Origin: Thiohalomonas sp963783235
GTDB lineage: Bacteria; Pseudomonadota; Gammaproteobacteria; Thiohalomonadales; Thiohalomonadaceae
Assembly (NCBI GenBank): GCA_963783235.1
Contig: CAWAMN010000001.1
Coordinates: 1,736,001-1,800,000 of the forward strand
Direction: 5' to 3'
DNA: 64,000 nucleotides
The position numbers and the translations under genes were made by a program. Below the pieces are notes generated by a model. That model was not told where the DNA came from and made no database searches. It was given only the letters and a program-made list of their open reading frames with translations. Positions 45,652 through 54,293 of the stretch are shown in pieces. Position 1 is the stretch's first letter; every line of letters begins with the position of its first letter.

Positions 45652-47132
45652 GCATCACTCTCATGGTTCAGGGCACCACCTCCGACGCCGGCAAGAGTGC
45701 GCTGGTCACGGGGCTGTGCCGCGCACTGAAACGCCGCGGTTTTCGCGTGGCTCCCTTCAAGCCCCAGAACATGGCGCTGAATAGCGCGGTCACCGCCGAT
45801 GGCGGTGAGATCGGCCGTTCCCAGGCGGTTCAGGCCTACGCCTGCGGCCTGGAGCCGCACAGCGATATGAACCCGGTACTCCTGAAACCGAATACGGACA
45901 CCGGGGCGCAGGTGATCATCCAGGGCCGCGCCATCGGCAACATGGATGCCCGCCGCTATCACGACTACAAGGCCGAAGCCCGCCGTGCCGTTCTGGCATC
46001 CCATCAACGGCTGCGCTGCGAATACGATGTGGTGCTGGTCGAGGGGGCCGGCAGTCCCGCCGAGATCAATCTGCGCGAGAACGATATCGCCAATATGGGC
46101 TTTGCCGAGACGGTGGATTGCCCGGTGGTGCTGGTCGCCGATATCGATCGGGGCGGCGTGTTCGCGCATCTTGTCGGAACCCTGGCCCTGCTCTCCGAGA
46201 GCGAGCGCCGACGCACGCTCGGTTTTGTCATCAATCGCTTCCGGGGCGATCCCGGCCTGCTTCAGCCCGGACTGGACTGGCTTGAAAGCGAGACCGACCG
46301 GCGCGTCTACGGGGTACTGCCCTACCTGCACGACCTGCACCTGGAGGCGGAAGATGCCCTGGCAACGGCGTCCCGCAGTGAAGAGGCGGCACTGAAGGTC
46401 GTCGTGCCGGCCCTGCCCCGCCTCAGCAACCACACCGATTTTGATCCGCTTCGACTCAATCCTCAGGTCGACATCCAATTCGTCGGGACGGGGGAAGCGA
46501 TCCCGCCGGCGGATCTAATCATTCTTCCGGGCAGCAAAAACGTCCGGGCCGACCTCGCCTGGCTTCGCGATCAGGGATGGGAGTCGATCCTTCTACGGCA
46601 CCTGCGCTATGGAGGCCGGGTGCTCGGTATCTGCGGTGGCTATCAGATGCTAGGCAATAAGGTGTCCGATCCCGACGGACTGGAGGGGCCGGCGGGCGAG
46701 GCCCCCGGCTTTGGTTTGCTCGACGTGGAAACCGTACTGCGGAAGAGCAAGCAGCTGGACAACGTCACCGGGTTCCTTGCACTGAACGACGCTCCGGTTT
46801 GCGGCTACGAAATACACGCCGGCGTCACGACCGGTGCCGATCGGGCGCGGCCGGCCATTTACCTGAATCACCGCACCGAAGGCGCCCTGTCGCCGGATGG
46901 GCAGGTCCTCGGAACCTATCTGCACGGGCTGTTCGAGTCATCCCCAGCCGGCGAAGGACTGCTTCGATGGGCCGGCCTGAACGCCCCCCGCAACTTCGAC
47001 TACCGGGCGCTGCGCGAGGCGGGTATCGAGCGCTTGGCCGATGCCGTGGACCAGCACCTGGATATGGAGGCCCTGCTCCAGAGACTCGGCCTCTCCCTCA
47101 AATCAAAACGAAACCAACAGCATGCATCCTGA
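45648..47132 (+). CDS. cobQ: Cobyric acid synthase CbiP/CobQ
   Basis: 494 residues from a GTG at 45648 overlapping the btuF stop. The ATP-binding domain (1-230) has MVQGTTSDAGKSALVTGLCR and FKPQNMALNSAVTADGGEIG. The glutamine amidotransferase domain (about 250-485) has its nucleophile Cys in GRVLGICGGYQMLG and HGLFESS near the end. It amidates four carboxylates of adenosylcobyrinic diamide. Overlaps cobT by 11 bases. Confidence 0.96.
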   Translation: MSITLMVQGTTSDAGKSALVTGLCRALKRRGFRVAPFKPQNMALNSAVTADGGEIGRSQAVQAYACGLEPHSDMNPVLLKPNTDTGAQVIIQGRAIGNMDARRYHDYKAEARRAVLASHQRLRCEYDVVLVEGAGSPAEINLRENDIANMGFAETVDCPVVLVADIDRGGVFAHLVGTLALLSESERRRTLGFVINRFRGDPGLLQPGLDWLESETDRRVYGVLPYLHDLHLEAEDALATASRSEEAALKVVVPALPRLSNHTDFDPLRLNPQVDIQFVGTGEAIPPADLIILPGSKNVRADLAWLRDQGWESILLRHLRYGGRVLGICGGYQMLGNKVSDPDGLEGPAGEAPGFGLLDVETVLRKSKQLDNVTGFLALNDAPVCGYEIHAGVTTGADRARPAIYLNHRTEGALSPDGQVLGTYLHGLFESSPAGEGLLRWAGLNAPRNFDYRALREAGIERLADAVDQHLDMEALLQRLGLSLKSKRNQQHAS

Positions 47133-48162
47133 ATGGCTTGATGTCCCCTGCGCCTCCCCCGACGAGATCTCTGAGGGTGCCGCTATGGAGCGGCAGGCAC
47201 AACTGACCAAACCGGCCGGCTCCCTCGGCCGCCTGGAAGAGGCGGCACTGAAAATGGCGCGGCTTTTAGGCACACCGCAGCCGAAGGCGGAAAGGGTGAG
47301 TATTACCGTATTCGCCGCCGATCACGGTGTCGCCGTCGAGGGGATCTCCGCGTTCCCGCAATCGGTCACTGCGGCGATGGTCCGCAATTTCGCCACGGGC
47401 GGTGCCGCCATCAGTGTGCTCGCCCGGGAACTGGAGGCGGCGCTGGAGGTGATCAACCTGGGCACCGTCGAGGACCCCGGCGCCCACCCCGGCGTGCTCG
47501 ACTTGCGACTGGCGCCTGGCACCGCCAACTTCGCCACCGAGCCCGCAATGACGAGCGAACAGCTGTTTCGCGCCATGAATGCCGGTCGACATAGCGCCGA
47601 ACGGGCCCATATCCAGGGTGCCCAACTGTTCATCGGCGGAGAGATGGGGATCGGCAACACCACCAGCGCCGCGGCACTGGCCGCCGCCCTCCTTCGCCGA
47701 TCGGCGGGCGAAGTCGTCGGGCCGGGCACCGGTCTGGACGAGAAGGGGGTCAGGCACAAAGGGGAGGTCATCGAACGGGCCCTTGCCCTGCACGGCAGCC
47801 ACCTGGAGCATCCACTGGAGGTTTTGCGTCGCCTCGGCGGTTTTGAAATCGCCGGCCTTGCCGGCGCATTCATCGCCTGCGCCCAAATGGGACTCCCGGT
47901 GCTGGTCGACGGCTTCATCGCCACCGCCGCCGCCCTGACGGCCGAACGGCTGCGTCCGGGCGCCATTGACTGGTTCCTCTTCTCCCATGCCTCGGCCGAA
48001 CCGGGCCATGCCGCACTGTGCGAGGCGCTCGGGGCGAAGCCACTGCTCGATTTGGGGATGCGCCTTGGCGAAGGCAGCGGCGCCGCCACAGCGGTACCGC
48101 TAATCCGGCTGGCCTGTGCGCTGCACAACGAGATGGCCACGTTTGCCGAGGCCGGGCTCTAA
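47122..48162 (+). CDS. cobT: Nicotinate-nucleotide-dimethylbenzimidazole phosphoribosyltransferase CobT
   Basis: 346 residues. Motifs include LTKPAGSLGRLEEAALKMA, VFAADHGVAVEGISAFPQSV, GGEMGIGNTTSAAALAAALL and the catalytic-glutamate region FSHASAEPGHAAL. It activates the lower-ligand base as its riboside phosphate. As the adjacent bluB is decayed, this CobT may act on imported DMB or on other bases. cobU, cobS and cobC, which often follow, are not here. Confidence 0.95.
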   Translation: MHPEWLDVPCASPDEISEGAAMERQAQLTKPAGSLGRLEEAALKMARLLGTPQPKAERVSITVFAADHGVAVEGISAFPQSVTAAMVRNFATGGAAISVLARELEAALEVINLGTVEDPGAHPGVLDLRLAPGTANFATEPAMTSEQLFRAMNAGRHSAERAHIQGAQLFIGGEMGIGNTTSAAALAAALLRRSAGEVVGPGTGLDEKGVRHKGEVIERALALHGSHLEHPLEVLRRLGGFEIAGLAGAFIACAQMGLPVLVDGFIATAAALTAERLRPGAIDWFLFSHASAEPGHAALCEALGAKPLLDLGMRLGEGSGAATAVPLIRLACALHNEMATFAEAGL

Positions 48163-48216
48163 ATAGATGCTCCGAAATGGTATCCAGTCACCTCCATATC
48201 CGAATCCTGGCTTCTG

Positions 48217-48274
48217 GTAGGAGCCCCGCGCCGGGGCGATTGCCGACCCTATCGCGGCGACGCGCCGCTCCTAC
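48217..48274. repeat. Single BIME: two inverted REP sequences
   Basis: It begins GTAGGAGCCCCGCGCCGGGG and ends, in inverse, GGCGACGCGCCGCTCCTAC, with ATTGCCGACCCTAT between. The GTAG head and imperfect palindrome are the REP hallmark. It lies 55 bases downstream of cobT. Confidence 0.8.
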
Positions 48275-48318
48275 CCGGGTGGATACGAATTTGGAAACGT
48301 ATTTAGTCGCAAAAGGGT

Positions 48319-48417
48319 TGTCCCTTCTCCCTCAGGGAGAAGCTAGGATGAGGGAAAAATCAGGCCGTTAAACCCCTCACCCCGACCCTCTCCCGGAGGG
48401 ACCGGTGGGAGAGGGTA
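48319..48417. repeat. Dispersed 'PHPNPLP'-type repeat downstream of cobT
   Basis: TTGTCCCTTCTCCCTCAGGG followed by AGAAGCTAGGATGAGGG repeats the segment at 42541 almost exactly. CCCCTCACCCCGACCCTCTC and GGAGGGACCGGTGGGAGAGG follow as its palindromic second half. Confidence 0.8.
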
Positions 48418-48497
48418 TGATCAAGAGCCTGTTAGAAGATTGTCTTCGAAATCCTCATTTGACGGGCTAAACCCTTGCGGCTACGGGGTTTTCCCGC

Positions 48498-48532
48498 TTG
48501 TCCACAAAACCTGTGGATAACTTTGTGGATGA
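48498..48532. other. Cluster of three DnaA-box-like 9-mers
   Basis: TTGTCCACA (48498-48506), TGTGGATAA (48512-48520, a perfect consensus box on the minus strand) and TGTGGATGA (48524-48532) occur within 35 bases. A stretch rich in A and T (48585-48675) follows within 55 bases. The remaining sequence up to the gene at 48822 shows no other feature. No replication genes are near, so this is not claimed as an origin. Confidence 0.5.
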
Positions 48533-48821
48533 ATTGCCTAAACCTCGCTCCAGCCCGCACCGCTGCGCGGCCCGCAACAGATTGCATATTTTTTAACCAC
48601 TCTAGCTAAAACCAATGATTTCAATCACTTGGCATCTAAAAAATTTTCAAGCGGCTAACAAAAAAAAACTTGACGGCGGACTTTAGAACTGTTCAAGGCC
48701 CATGTGAATAAGAGGCTTGCCCAAGTCGTCCTCGGAAAAGGGCCATCGTCTACCCGCGCCTTCCGATCGCCTACAATAGGCGCCTTTCATGGTTAGTCAG
48801 CAAACAGTTAAGGGAGAGAGT

Positions 48822-49597
48822 ATGAAACAGCCGATCGTCGTCATCGGAATCGGTGAAATGGCGGGCGTCTTCACCCGCGGTTTTCTCAGGCTCGGCCACC
48901 CGGTTTTCCCGGTCACCCGTCAGATGGATATGGACAAGGTCGCCAAAGCGATAACCCCGCCCGAACTGGTACTGCTGACGGTCGGCGAAAAGGACCTCCA
49001 CCCGGCACTCAGAGAGTCCCCGCCGCCTGGCGCGACCGGCTCGTTCTGCTGCAGAACGAACTGCTGCCGCGGGACTGGGAAGCCCACAACCTTCAGGACG
49101 TCACCGCCATTGCCGTCTGGTTCGAAAAAAAGAAAGGGCAGGACTATAAAGTGCTGGTCCCTTCCCCGGCCTTCGGCCCGCACGCCGCCCAGGTGGAATC
49201 CGCCCTGGAGACACTGGAGATCCCGGTCTGGGAATTGGGGTACGAAAACGAACTGATTTTCGAGCTGGTGCGCAAGAACGTCTACATCCTGACCACCAAT
49301 ATCGCCGGCATGACGCTCGCACCCGGAACCACTGTCGAGACCCTCTGGAACGATCATCGGGACCTTGCCCGTCAGGTGGCGGACGAGATCATGGATATCC
49401 AGTTCAAGCTGGTGGATCGGGAGCTGGACAGGGAAAAACTGCTTGCCGGCATGGTCGAAGCCATTGAAGGCGACCTTAACCACAAGTGCATGGGACGCAC
49501 CGCCCCGGCCCGCCTCGCCCGCGCTATCGAGCATGCCGATCAGTTCGGGCTGGAAGTGCCCAGACTGCGTGAAATCAACCAGGGGCATACAGGCTGA
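48822..49597 (+). CDS. Rossmann-fold NAD(P)-binding protein, broken by a one-base frameshift
   Basis: The ATG at 48822 follows GGGAGAG. The dinucleotide-binding start is KQPIVVIGIGEMAGVFTRGF, with LVLLTVGEKDLHPAL. At about 49016 the frame is lost; one missing base there joins VPAAWRDRLVLLQNELLPRD, then AIAVWFEKKKGQDYKVLVPS, through to 49597. The intact product would be about 258 residues. It resembles ketopantoate-reductase-like dehydrogenases in plan, but I cannot name a substrate. Confidence 0.7.
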
Positions 49598-49635
49598 AGC
49601 AAGGCTCAAAGGCGTCGCCGCGGCAGCAGGGCCGC

Positions 49636-50511
49636 TCAGAACAGGATCAGGTCGAGAGCGACGATGGTGACCATCCAGAACCAGAGGCTGTGTTGCACGA
49701 GCTGAATGGCTCGCCGGAGATGATGGAGGGTCGGCTCCATTCCCTCGCCGGGACCGGACTCGGGAAGTTCGACGCGAATGGCACCGGCGCCGGCGGCGAC
49801 AAGCGGACCGGCATTGAGCCCTGCCAACGTGCCCGCCCCTTTTCGCCAGCCGCGCCACGCGCGTGGACCGTCACCAAGCAGCCCGTAGGTGAGTGCTCCC
49901 AACCGGGCGGGGAGCCATCCCAGCAAGTCATCGAGGCGGGCGGTGCTCCAGCCGAACTGCCCGTAGCCGGGATCACGGCACCCCCAAATCCGATCGAGGG
50001 TATCGACCAGCCGGAAGAGAACCACCCCGCCCGCCCCGCCCAGGACATACCAGAACAGCGGTCCGAATCCGGCATCGTTGCCGTTTTTGAGTACGGTGCT
50101 CAGGGTGCCGGCAGCGAGTTCCCCGGCATCCATTTGCCCGGCCTGCGTACCGAGCATCCATCGGGCCTCCGCCTGTGCCTCGGACAGGTTCCCCGCTTCC
50201 AGTGCCGTGGCCACGTTCTCCGCCTTTTGAGCCACGCTGCCCACCCCCAGTGCCAGGTAGAGTAGAAGAACCTCCGTTAACAATCCCAGGCGCTCCGGTT
50301 GCGCGAGCAGCGTCGCAGCGATAACGAACGGGACAACGGCAGCGACCAGCGCCAATGCCCCTCTTTTCCTGTCGCTGATCGATAATCGGCGTACCCGCGC
50401 TTCAACCCGGTCCGCCCAGCGCAGGAAATAACCCAGGGGGTGGGCCCGCTGAGGATCCCCCAACCAGGTGTCGAGGAGAACGGCGAGAAGACAAACGAGG
50501 GCAGTTGTCAT
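49636..50511 (-). CDS. Second CbiB-like membrane protein
   Basis: 291 residues. It keeps the CbiB framework: LDTWLGDPQRAHPLGYFLR, NGNDAGFGPLFWYVLGG, LVDTLDRIWGCRDPGYGQFG and NAGPLVAAGAGAI. Several residues conserved in the true CbiB at 42.7 kb differ (ENGSD becomes KNGND, NTLD becomes VDTLD, GYRN becomes GCRD). It is convergent with the Rossmann gene and lies outside the B12 operon. It may be a CbiB with altered substrate, or an AmpE/CobD-like protein of other function. Confidence 0.8.
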   Translation of the reverse strand: MTTALVCLLAVLLDTWLGDPQRAHPLGYFLRWADRVEARVRRLSISDRKRGALALVAAVVPFVIAATLLAQPERLGLLTEVLLLYLALGVGSVAQKAENVATALEAGNLSEAQAEARWMLGTQAGQMDAGELAAGTLSTVLKNGNDAGFGPLFWYVLGGAGGVVLFRLVDTLDRIWGCRDPGYGQFGWSTARLDDLLGWLPARLGALTYGLLGDGPRAWRGWRKGAGTLAGLNAGPLVAAGAGAIRVELPESGPGEGMEPTLHHLRRAIQLVQHSLWFWMVTIVALDLILF

Positions 50512-50699
50512 AATGGCTGCTAAGTTCCCAATCCCGGGGCGGCGAAGCGAACAAGCTTACACCCGTGGGCGTGGGGAGCCGAATCATCTCCCGTCGTGGG
50601 CCCGCCGCTTTCGAGTGGATAACCGTAAATAATCAAAATATTTACCTGGGAAGGCCAACGGCATAGGATCACGGTATCCGCAATCACGGGAGTTTCGCT

Positions 50700-50963
50700 T
50701 TGGACTTTTCCGCCTTGGATTCGGCCGTGGAGCGCATAGAAGCCGACCCGCGTTCCGGCCAATCACTGCTGCTTTTTGCGCTGACCAAAACCTTGTCCAT
50801 TCCTCAGGGCGGTCACTCTTACCTGCTGACCAAGCTCAGGGAAATGAATCCGGATACCCGGCAGATCGCATACGGGTTGATGGAACTGATGGCAAACGGG
50901 GGCTCCGCCGACCCGCGCTGGAAAGAGGCCGAGGCGAGAATGGATCGTGCCATCGGTGGCTGA
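50700..50963 (+). CDS. Small hypothetical protein upstream of ycgN
   Basis: 87 residues from a TTG at 50700 with GGGAG seven bases upstream. It is helical and soluble (DFSALDSAVERIEADPRSGQ, LTKLREMNPDTRQIAYGLM). The last 17 bases overlap the start of ycgN, which suggests coupled translation. No family recognised. Confidence 0.65.
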   Translation: MDFSALDSAVERIEADPRSGQSLLLFALTKTLSIPQGGHSYLLTKLREMNPDTRQIAYGLMELMANGGSADPRWKEAEARMDRAIGG

Positions 50964-51417
50964 CCTGAAAACACGCTTTTGGGAGCAAAAGCCTCTGGAG
51001 GCGATGAATGCCGCCGAGTGGGAGGCGCTCTGCGACGGCTGCGCCCGCTGCTGCCTCTACAAGCTGGAGGACGAAGAGAGCCGGGAGGTTTTCTACACGC
51101 AGGTGGTCTGCCGCTATCTGGAGCAGGAGACCTGCCGCTGTGGCGAGTATGCCGATCGTCACCGACTGCAGCCCGATTGCGTGGTTCTCACCCGAAAGGC
51201 CGTCGATGACTTTTTCTGGCTACCAACAACATGTGCCTATAGGCTATTGGCTGAAGGGCGGCCACTGCCGTCGTGGCACCCACTGATCAGCGAGTCTCCT
51301 GACTCGGTCCATGAAGCCGGCGTCTCGGTGCGCAGCTTCGCCATACCCGAAACTCAACTCGAGTCCGAGGACGAACTCGAAGACCACATCATCCACCTGA
51401 ACCTTGACTCCGACTGA
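50947..51417 (+). CDS. ycgN: YcgN-family (UPF0260) cysteine-cluster protein
   Basis: 156 residues. The cysteine pattern is that of YcgN: LCDGCARCCLYKLEDE, then TQVVCRYLEQETCRCGEYAD and DCVVL, TTCAYRLLAEGRPLPSWHPL. The cysteines probably bind metal or an Fe-S cluster; the role is unknown. The length equals the family norm. GTG at 50947; it overlaps the small upstream gene. Confidence 0.92.
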   Translation: MPSVADLKTRFWEQKPLEAMNAAEWEALCDGCARCCLYKLEDEESREVFYTQVVCRYLEQETCRCGEYADRHRLQPDCVVLTRKAVDDFFWLPTTCAYRLLAEGRPLPSWHPLISESPDSVHEAGVSVRSFAIPETQLESEDELEDHIIHLNLDSD

Positions 51418-51468
51418 AGGGATTTTCCGCCGCCATGGCAACGTCAGGTTCTGAAGAGGTCTTGGGTC

Positions 51469-54288
51469 TTGACGGCATCCCGGCACTTTTCCGTCGAACG
51501 TAAAAATCTCGTCTTCTGGACGATGCTGGTCATCACCGTGGTGGCGGCACTCAGCACCTCGGTGGCGATTGCCGTTCTCTATCGGGCGGCCCTGGACTCA
51601 CAACGTGAACGACTGATGGACACCGTCCAGAGCCTGTCGCGTTTTGCCGAATCCGTGGCGCGCTTTGACCAGGCGAATACACCTGACGCTCCCCGAAACG
51701 CGACCCTTGGACAACTGCTCGAATCGCAAAGCGAAACCCGGGGGTTCGGGCTGACCGGCGAATTTCTGATCGCTGAACGCGACGGGGATCGGATCACCTA
51801 TTTACTGGCCCCGCGCTTTTCCGAGGCCCCCCAGACCAGTGACTGGGATGCACCGGGGGCAGAGACGATGCGTCGTGCCCTGTCCGGGGAGAGAGGCACG
51901 GCGATCACGTTCGATTACCGGGGCAAACAGGTTCTGGCAGCATTCGGGCGTATCGATGCGCTGAATGTGGGTATCGCCGCAAAGATCGACTTGGCTGAAG
52001 TACGCGAGCCGTTCGTAAAGGCGGCGCTCGGCGGCGGTGCCGTTTCGCTTCTGCTGATCCTGGCGGGAGCCGCGTTCTACTGGCGGGAACTATCGCCGGT
52101 TTTCGAACGCATCCAGCGAAGCGAAGAGCGGTATCGGGCGCTGTTCGACCTCTCGCCTCACGGTGTGCTGCTACTGGAGGCCGAAAGCGGACGTCACATC
52201 GATTTCAACGGAACGGCACACCGTCAACTCGGCTTCGATCGGGAAGCCTTCGGCCGGATGACCGTTTTCGAGTGCACCGCCGAAGGCGATCAGGCTGCTC
52301 TTCGCCAGATTCTTTTGAATCCCCCCGTAAACAGCACGGCCGACCTGCAGGTTTCGCAGCGCCACCACGATGGCCAATGGCGAAACATGCACCTTCACGC
52401 ACAAGCGATAGATTTGGACGGGCGCCCGGGGCTTTACTGCATTTGTCAGGATGTTACCGAAAACCTGGCGGCCAAACGGGAACTTGAGCAGCACCGAAAC
52501 CGGCTGGAAGAGAGCGTTGAGGCGCGCACGGCGGCTCTTCGGCAGGCCAATGATGAACTGGCCAGGGAAGTCGCCGACCGGACCCGTGCCGAGGAGAAGC
52601 TACGGCTGGCGAACATGGTTTTCCGAACGACGGTGGACGGCGTTTTCGTGACCGATGCTCACGGCACCATTCTTTCGGTCAACCCGGCGTTCACGCAAAT
52701 CACGGGATACTCAAGCGAGGAAGCGGTCGGACAGAATCCACGCATACTCAAATCAAGGCACCAGGGCAGGAAGTTCTACCGGGACCTGTGGAACACGCTT
52801 TACAAAACCGGCCACTTCGAGGCCGAGCTTTGGAACCGCCGTAAGAACGGCGAGGCCTATTTGCAGCAGTTAACCATTACCGCGGTTAACGATGAGGATG
52901 GCAAGCCGATTAACTTCGTTTCCGTGTTTACCGATATCACGGAGTTGCATGAGAAAGAGGAGCACATTCAGCACCAGTCGTTCCATGATGCCCTCACCGA
53001 TCTCCCCAACCGGACGCTGTTCGTCGATCGCCTTCAGCAGGCCCTGGATCATTCCGTTCGCAATCGGCAGCACGTCGCTGTTCTGCTTTTCGATCTCGAC
53101 CGCTTCAAGGTGATCAACGATACACTTGGTCATCATAAAGGCGATCACCTGCTTCAGCTGGTGGCCGATCGGCTCCGGCATCTGTTCCGGCAGGGCGACA
53201 CCGTCTCCCGTTTCGGAGGTGACGAGTTCGCGGTCCTGATCAACGGTGTCGAGGATACCGCTGCGGTGGAACACCTGGCCAATGAGCTTGTACTCGGTTT
53301 CGAGAAGCCCTTCGAACTCGGGGCGCAGGAGTTGACCATTTCAATCAGTGCCGGCATTGCCGTCTCGCCCGATGACGGGATGGATAACCATGTACTGCTG
53401 AAGAATGCCGATACGGCCATGTACCAGGCCAAAGATGCCGGTCGCAACAATTACCGCTTCTATACGGCGGACATGAACGCCCAGGCCCTGGATCACCTTC
53501 AACTGGAGAACGCACTGCGCGGCGCGCTGGACCGAGGTGAACTCGAGCTGTACTACCAGCCACGCATTGATCTGGAGTCGCTACGGGTCAACGGCATGGA
53601 AGCATTGCTCCGTTGGAACCACCCGGAAAAGGGTATGGTGGCACCCGGCCAATTCATCTCTATCGCCGAAGAGAGTGGACTCATCATCCCGATCGGGGCC
53701 TGGGTGCTTCGTGAAGCGTGCCGCCAGACCATGCGGTGGCGCAGGGCCGGGCACCCGCTTCGCGTGTCGGTCAATCTCTCGGCACGGCAATTCGCCCGCG
53801 CCGACCTGCTGGGCACCCTGGACTCTGTACTGGCCGAGAGCGGCCTGCCCCCCGATTGCCTGGAGTTGGAACTGACCGAAACCGTGGTCATGCAGCACGC
53901 CGATGCCACGGTCGCGACCCTCAACGCCTTCAAAGAGCGCGGCGTACGACTGGCTATCGATGACTTCGGCACCGGCTATTCGAGTCTCAGCTACCTCAAA
54001 CGCTTTCCCATCGATGTGCTGAAAATCGATCAGTCCTTCGTGCGGGATCTCAGCTCCGACCCGGATGATGCCGCCATCGCCGAAACCATCATCGCCCTCG
54101 GCCACAGCCTCTGCCTTGAAGTGCTCGCCGAGGGCGTGGAAACCGATTCGCAGTTGGAATTTTTGCGCGAGCGCGCCTGTGATTCGGTACAAGGCTACCT
54201 GTTCAGCCGGCCGCTTCCGGCAAGCGCCTTCGCTGCTTTCCTTAAAGAAAACGGGGAAGAGGGCTCTCCGCAAATCGAGTATGCTTGA
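51469..54288 (+). CDS. Membrane-bound PAS-PAS-GGDEF-EAL cyclic-di-GMP enzyme
   Basis: 939 residues from a TTG at 51469. In order: membrane helix (about 14-37), periplasmic sensor (38-185), second helix (about 186-205), PAS (220-335), coiled coil (335-383), PAS (385-500), GGDEF (510-665) and EAL (680-930). The diguanylate cyclase site is intact (RFGGDEFAVL) with an inhibitory RxxD (RQGD) five residues before it. The phosphodiesterase site also looks complete: MEALLRW, ELELTETV, DDFGTGYSSLSYLK, KIDQSF, LAEGVET. It may be bifunctional. It is followed five bases later by a second GGDEF gene. Confidence 0.95.
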   Translation: MTASRHFSVERKNLVFWTMLVITVVAALSTSVAIAVLYRAALDSQRERLMDTVQSLSRFAESVARFDQANTPDAPRNATLGQLLESQSETRGFGLTGEFLIAERDGDRITYLLAPRFSEAPQTSDWDAPGAETMRRALSGERGTAITFDYRGKQVLAAFGRIDALNVGIAAKIDLAEVREPFVKAALGGGAVSLLLILAGAAFYWRELSPVFERIQRSEERYRALFDLSPHGVLLLEAESGRHIDFNGTAHRQLGFDREAFGRMTVFECTAEGDQAALRQILLNPPVNSTADLQVSQRHHDGQWRNMHLHAQAIDLDGRPGLYCICQDVTENLAAKRELEQHRNRLEESVEARTAALRQANDELAREVADRTRAEEKLRLANMVFRTTVDGVFVTDAHGTILSVNPAFTQITGYSSEEAVGQNPRILKSRHQGRKFYRDLWNTLYKTGHFEAELWNRRKNGEAYLQQLTITAVNDEDGKPINFVSVFTDITELHEKEEHIQHQSFHDALTDLPNRTLFVDRLQQALDHSVRNRQHVAVLLFDLDRFKVINDTLGHHKGDHLLQLVADRLRHLFRQGDTVSRFGGDEFAVLINGVEDTAAVEHLANELVLGFEKPFELGAQELTISISAGIAVSPDDGMDNHVLLKNADTAMYQAKDAGRNNYRFYTADMNAQALDHLQLENALRGALDRGELELYYQPRIDLESLRVNGMEALLRWNHPEKGMVAPGQFISIAEESGLIIPIGAWVLREACRQTMRWRRAGHPLRVSVNLSARQFARADLLGTLDSVLAESGLPPDCLELELTETVVMQHADATVATLNAFKERGVRLAIDDFGTGYSSLSYLKRFPIDVLKIDQSFVRDLSSDPDDAAIAETIIALGHSLCLEVLAEGVETDSQLEFLRERACDSVQGYLFSRPLPASAFAAFLKENGEEGSPQIEYA

Positions 54289-54293
54289 CGCCG

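Noticed and set aside
48498..48680. Chromosomal origin of replication
   Set aside because: Only three DnaA-like boxes and no dnaA, dnaN, gidA or parAB nearby; kept only as a box cluster.
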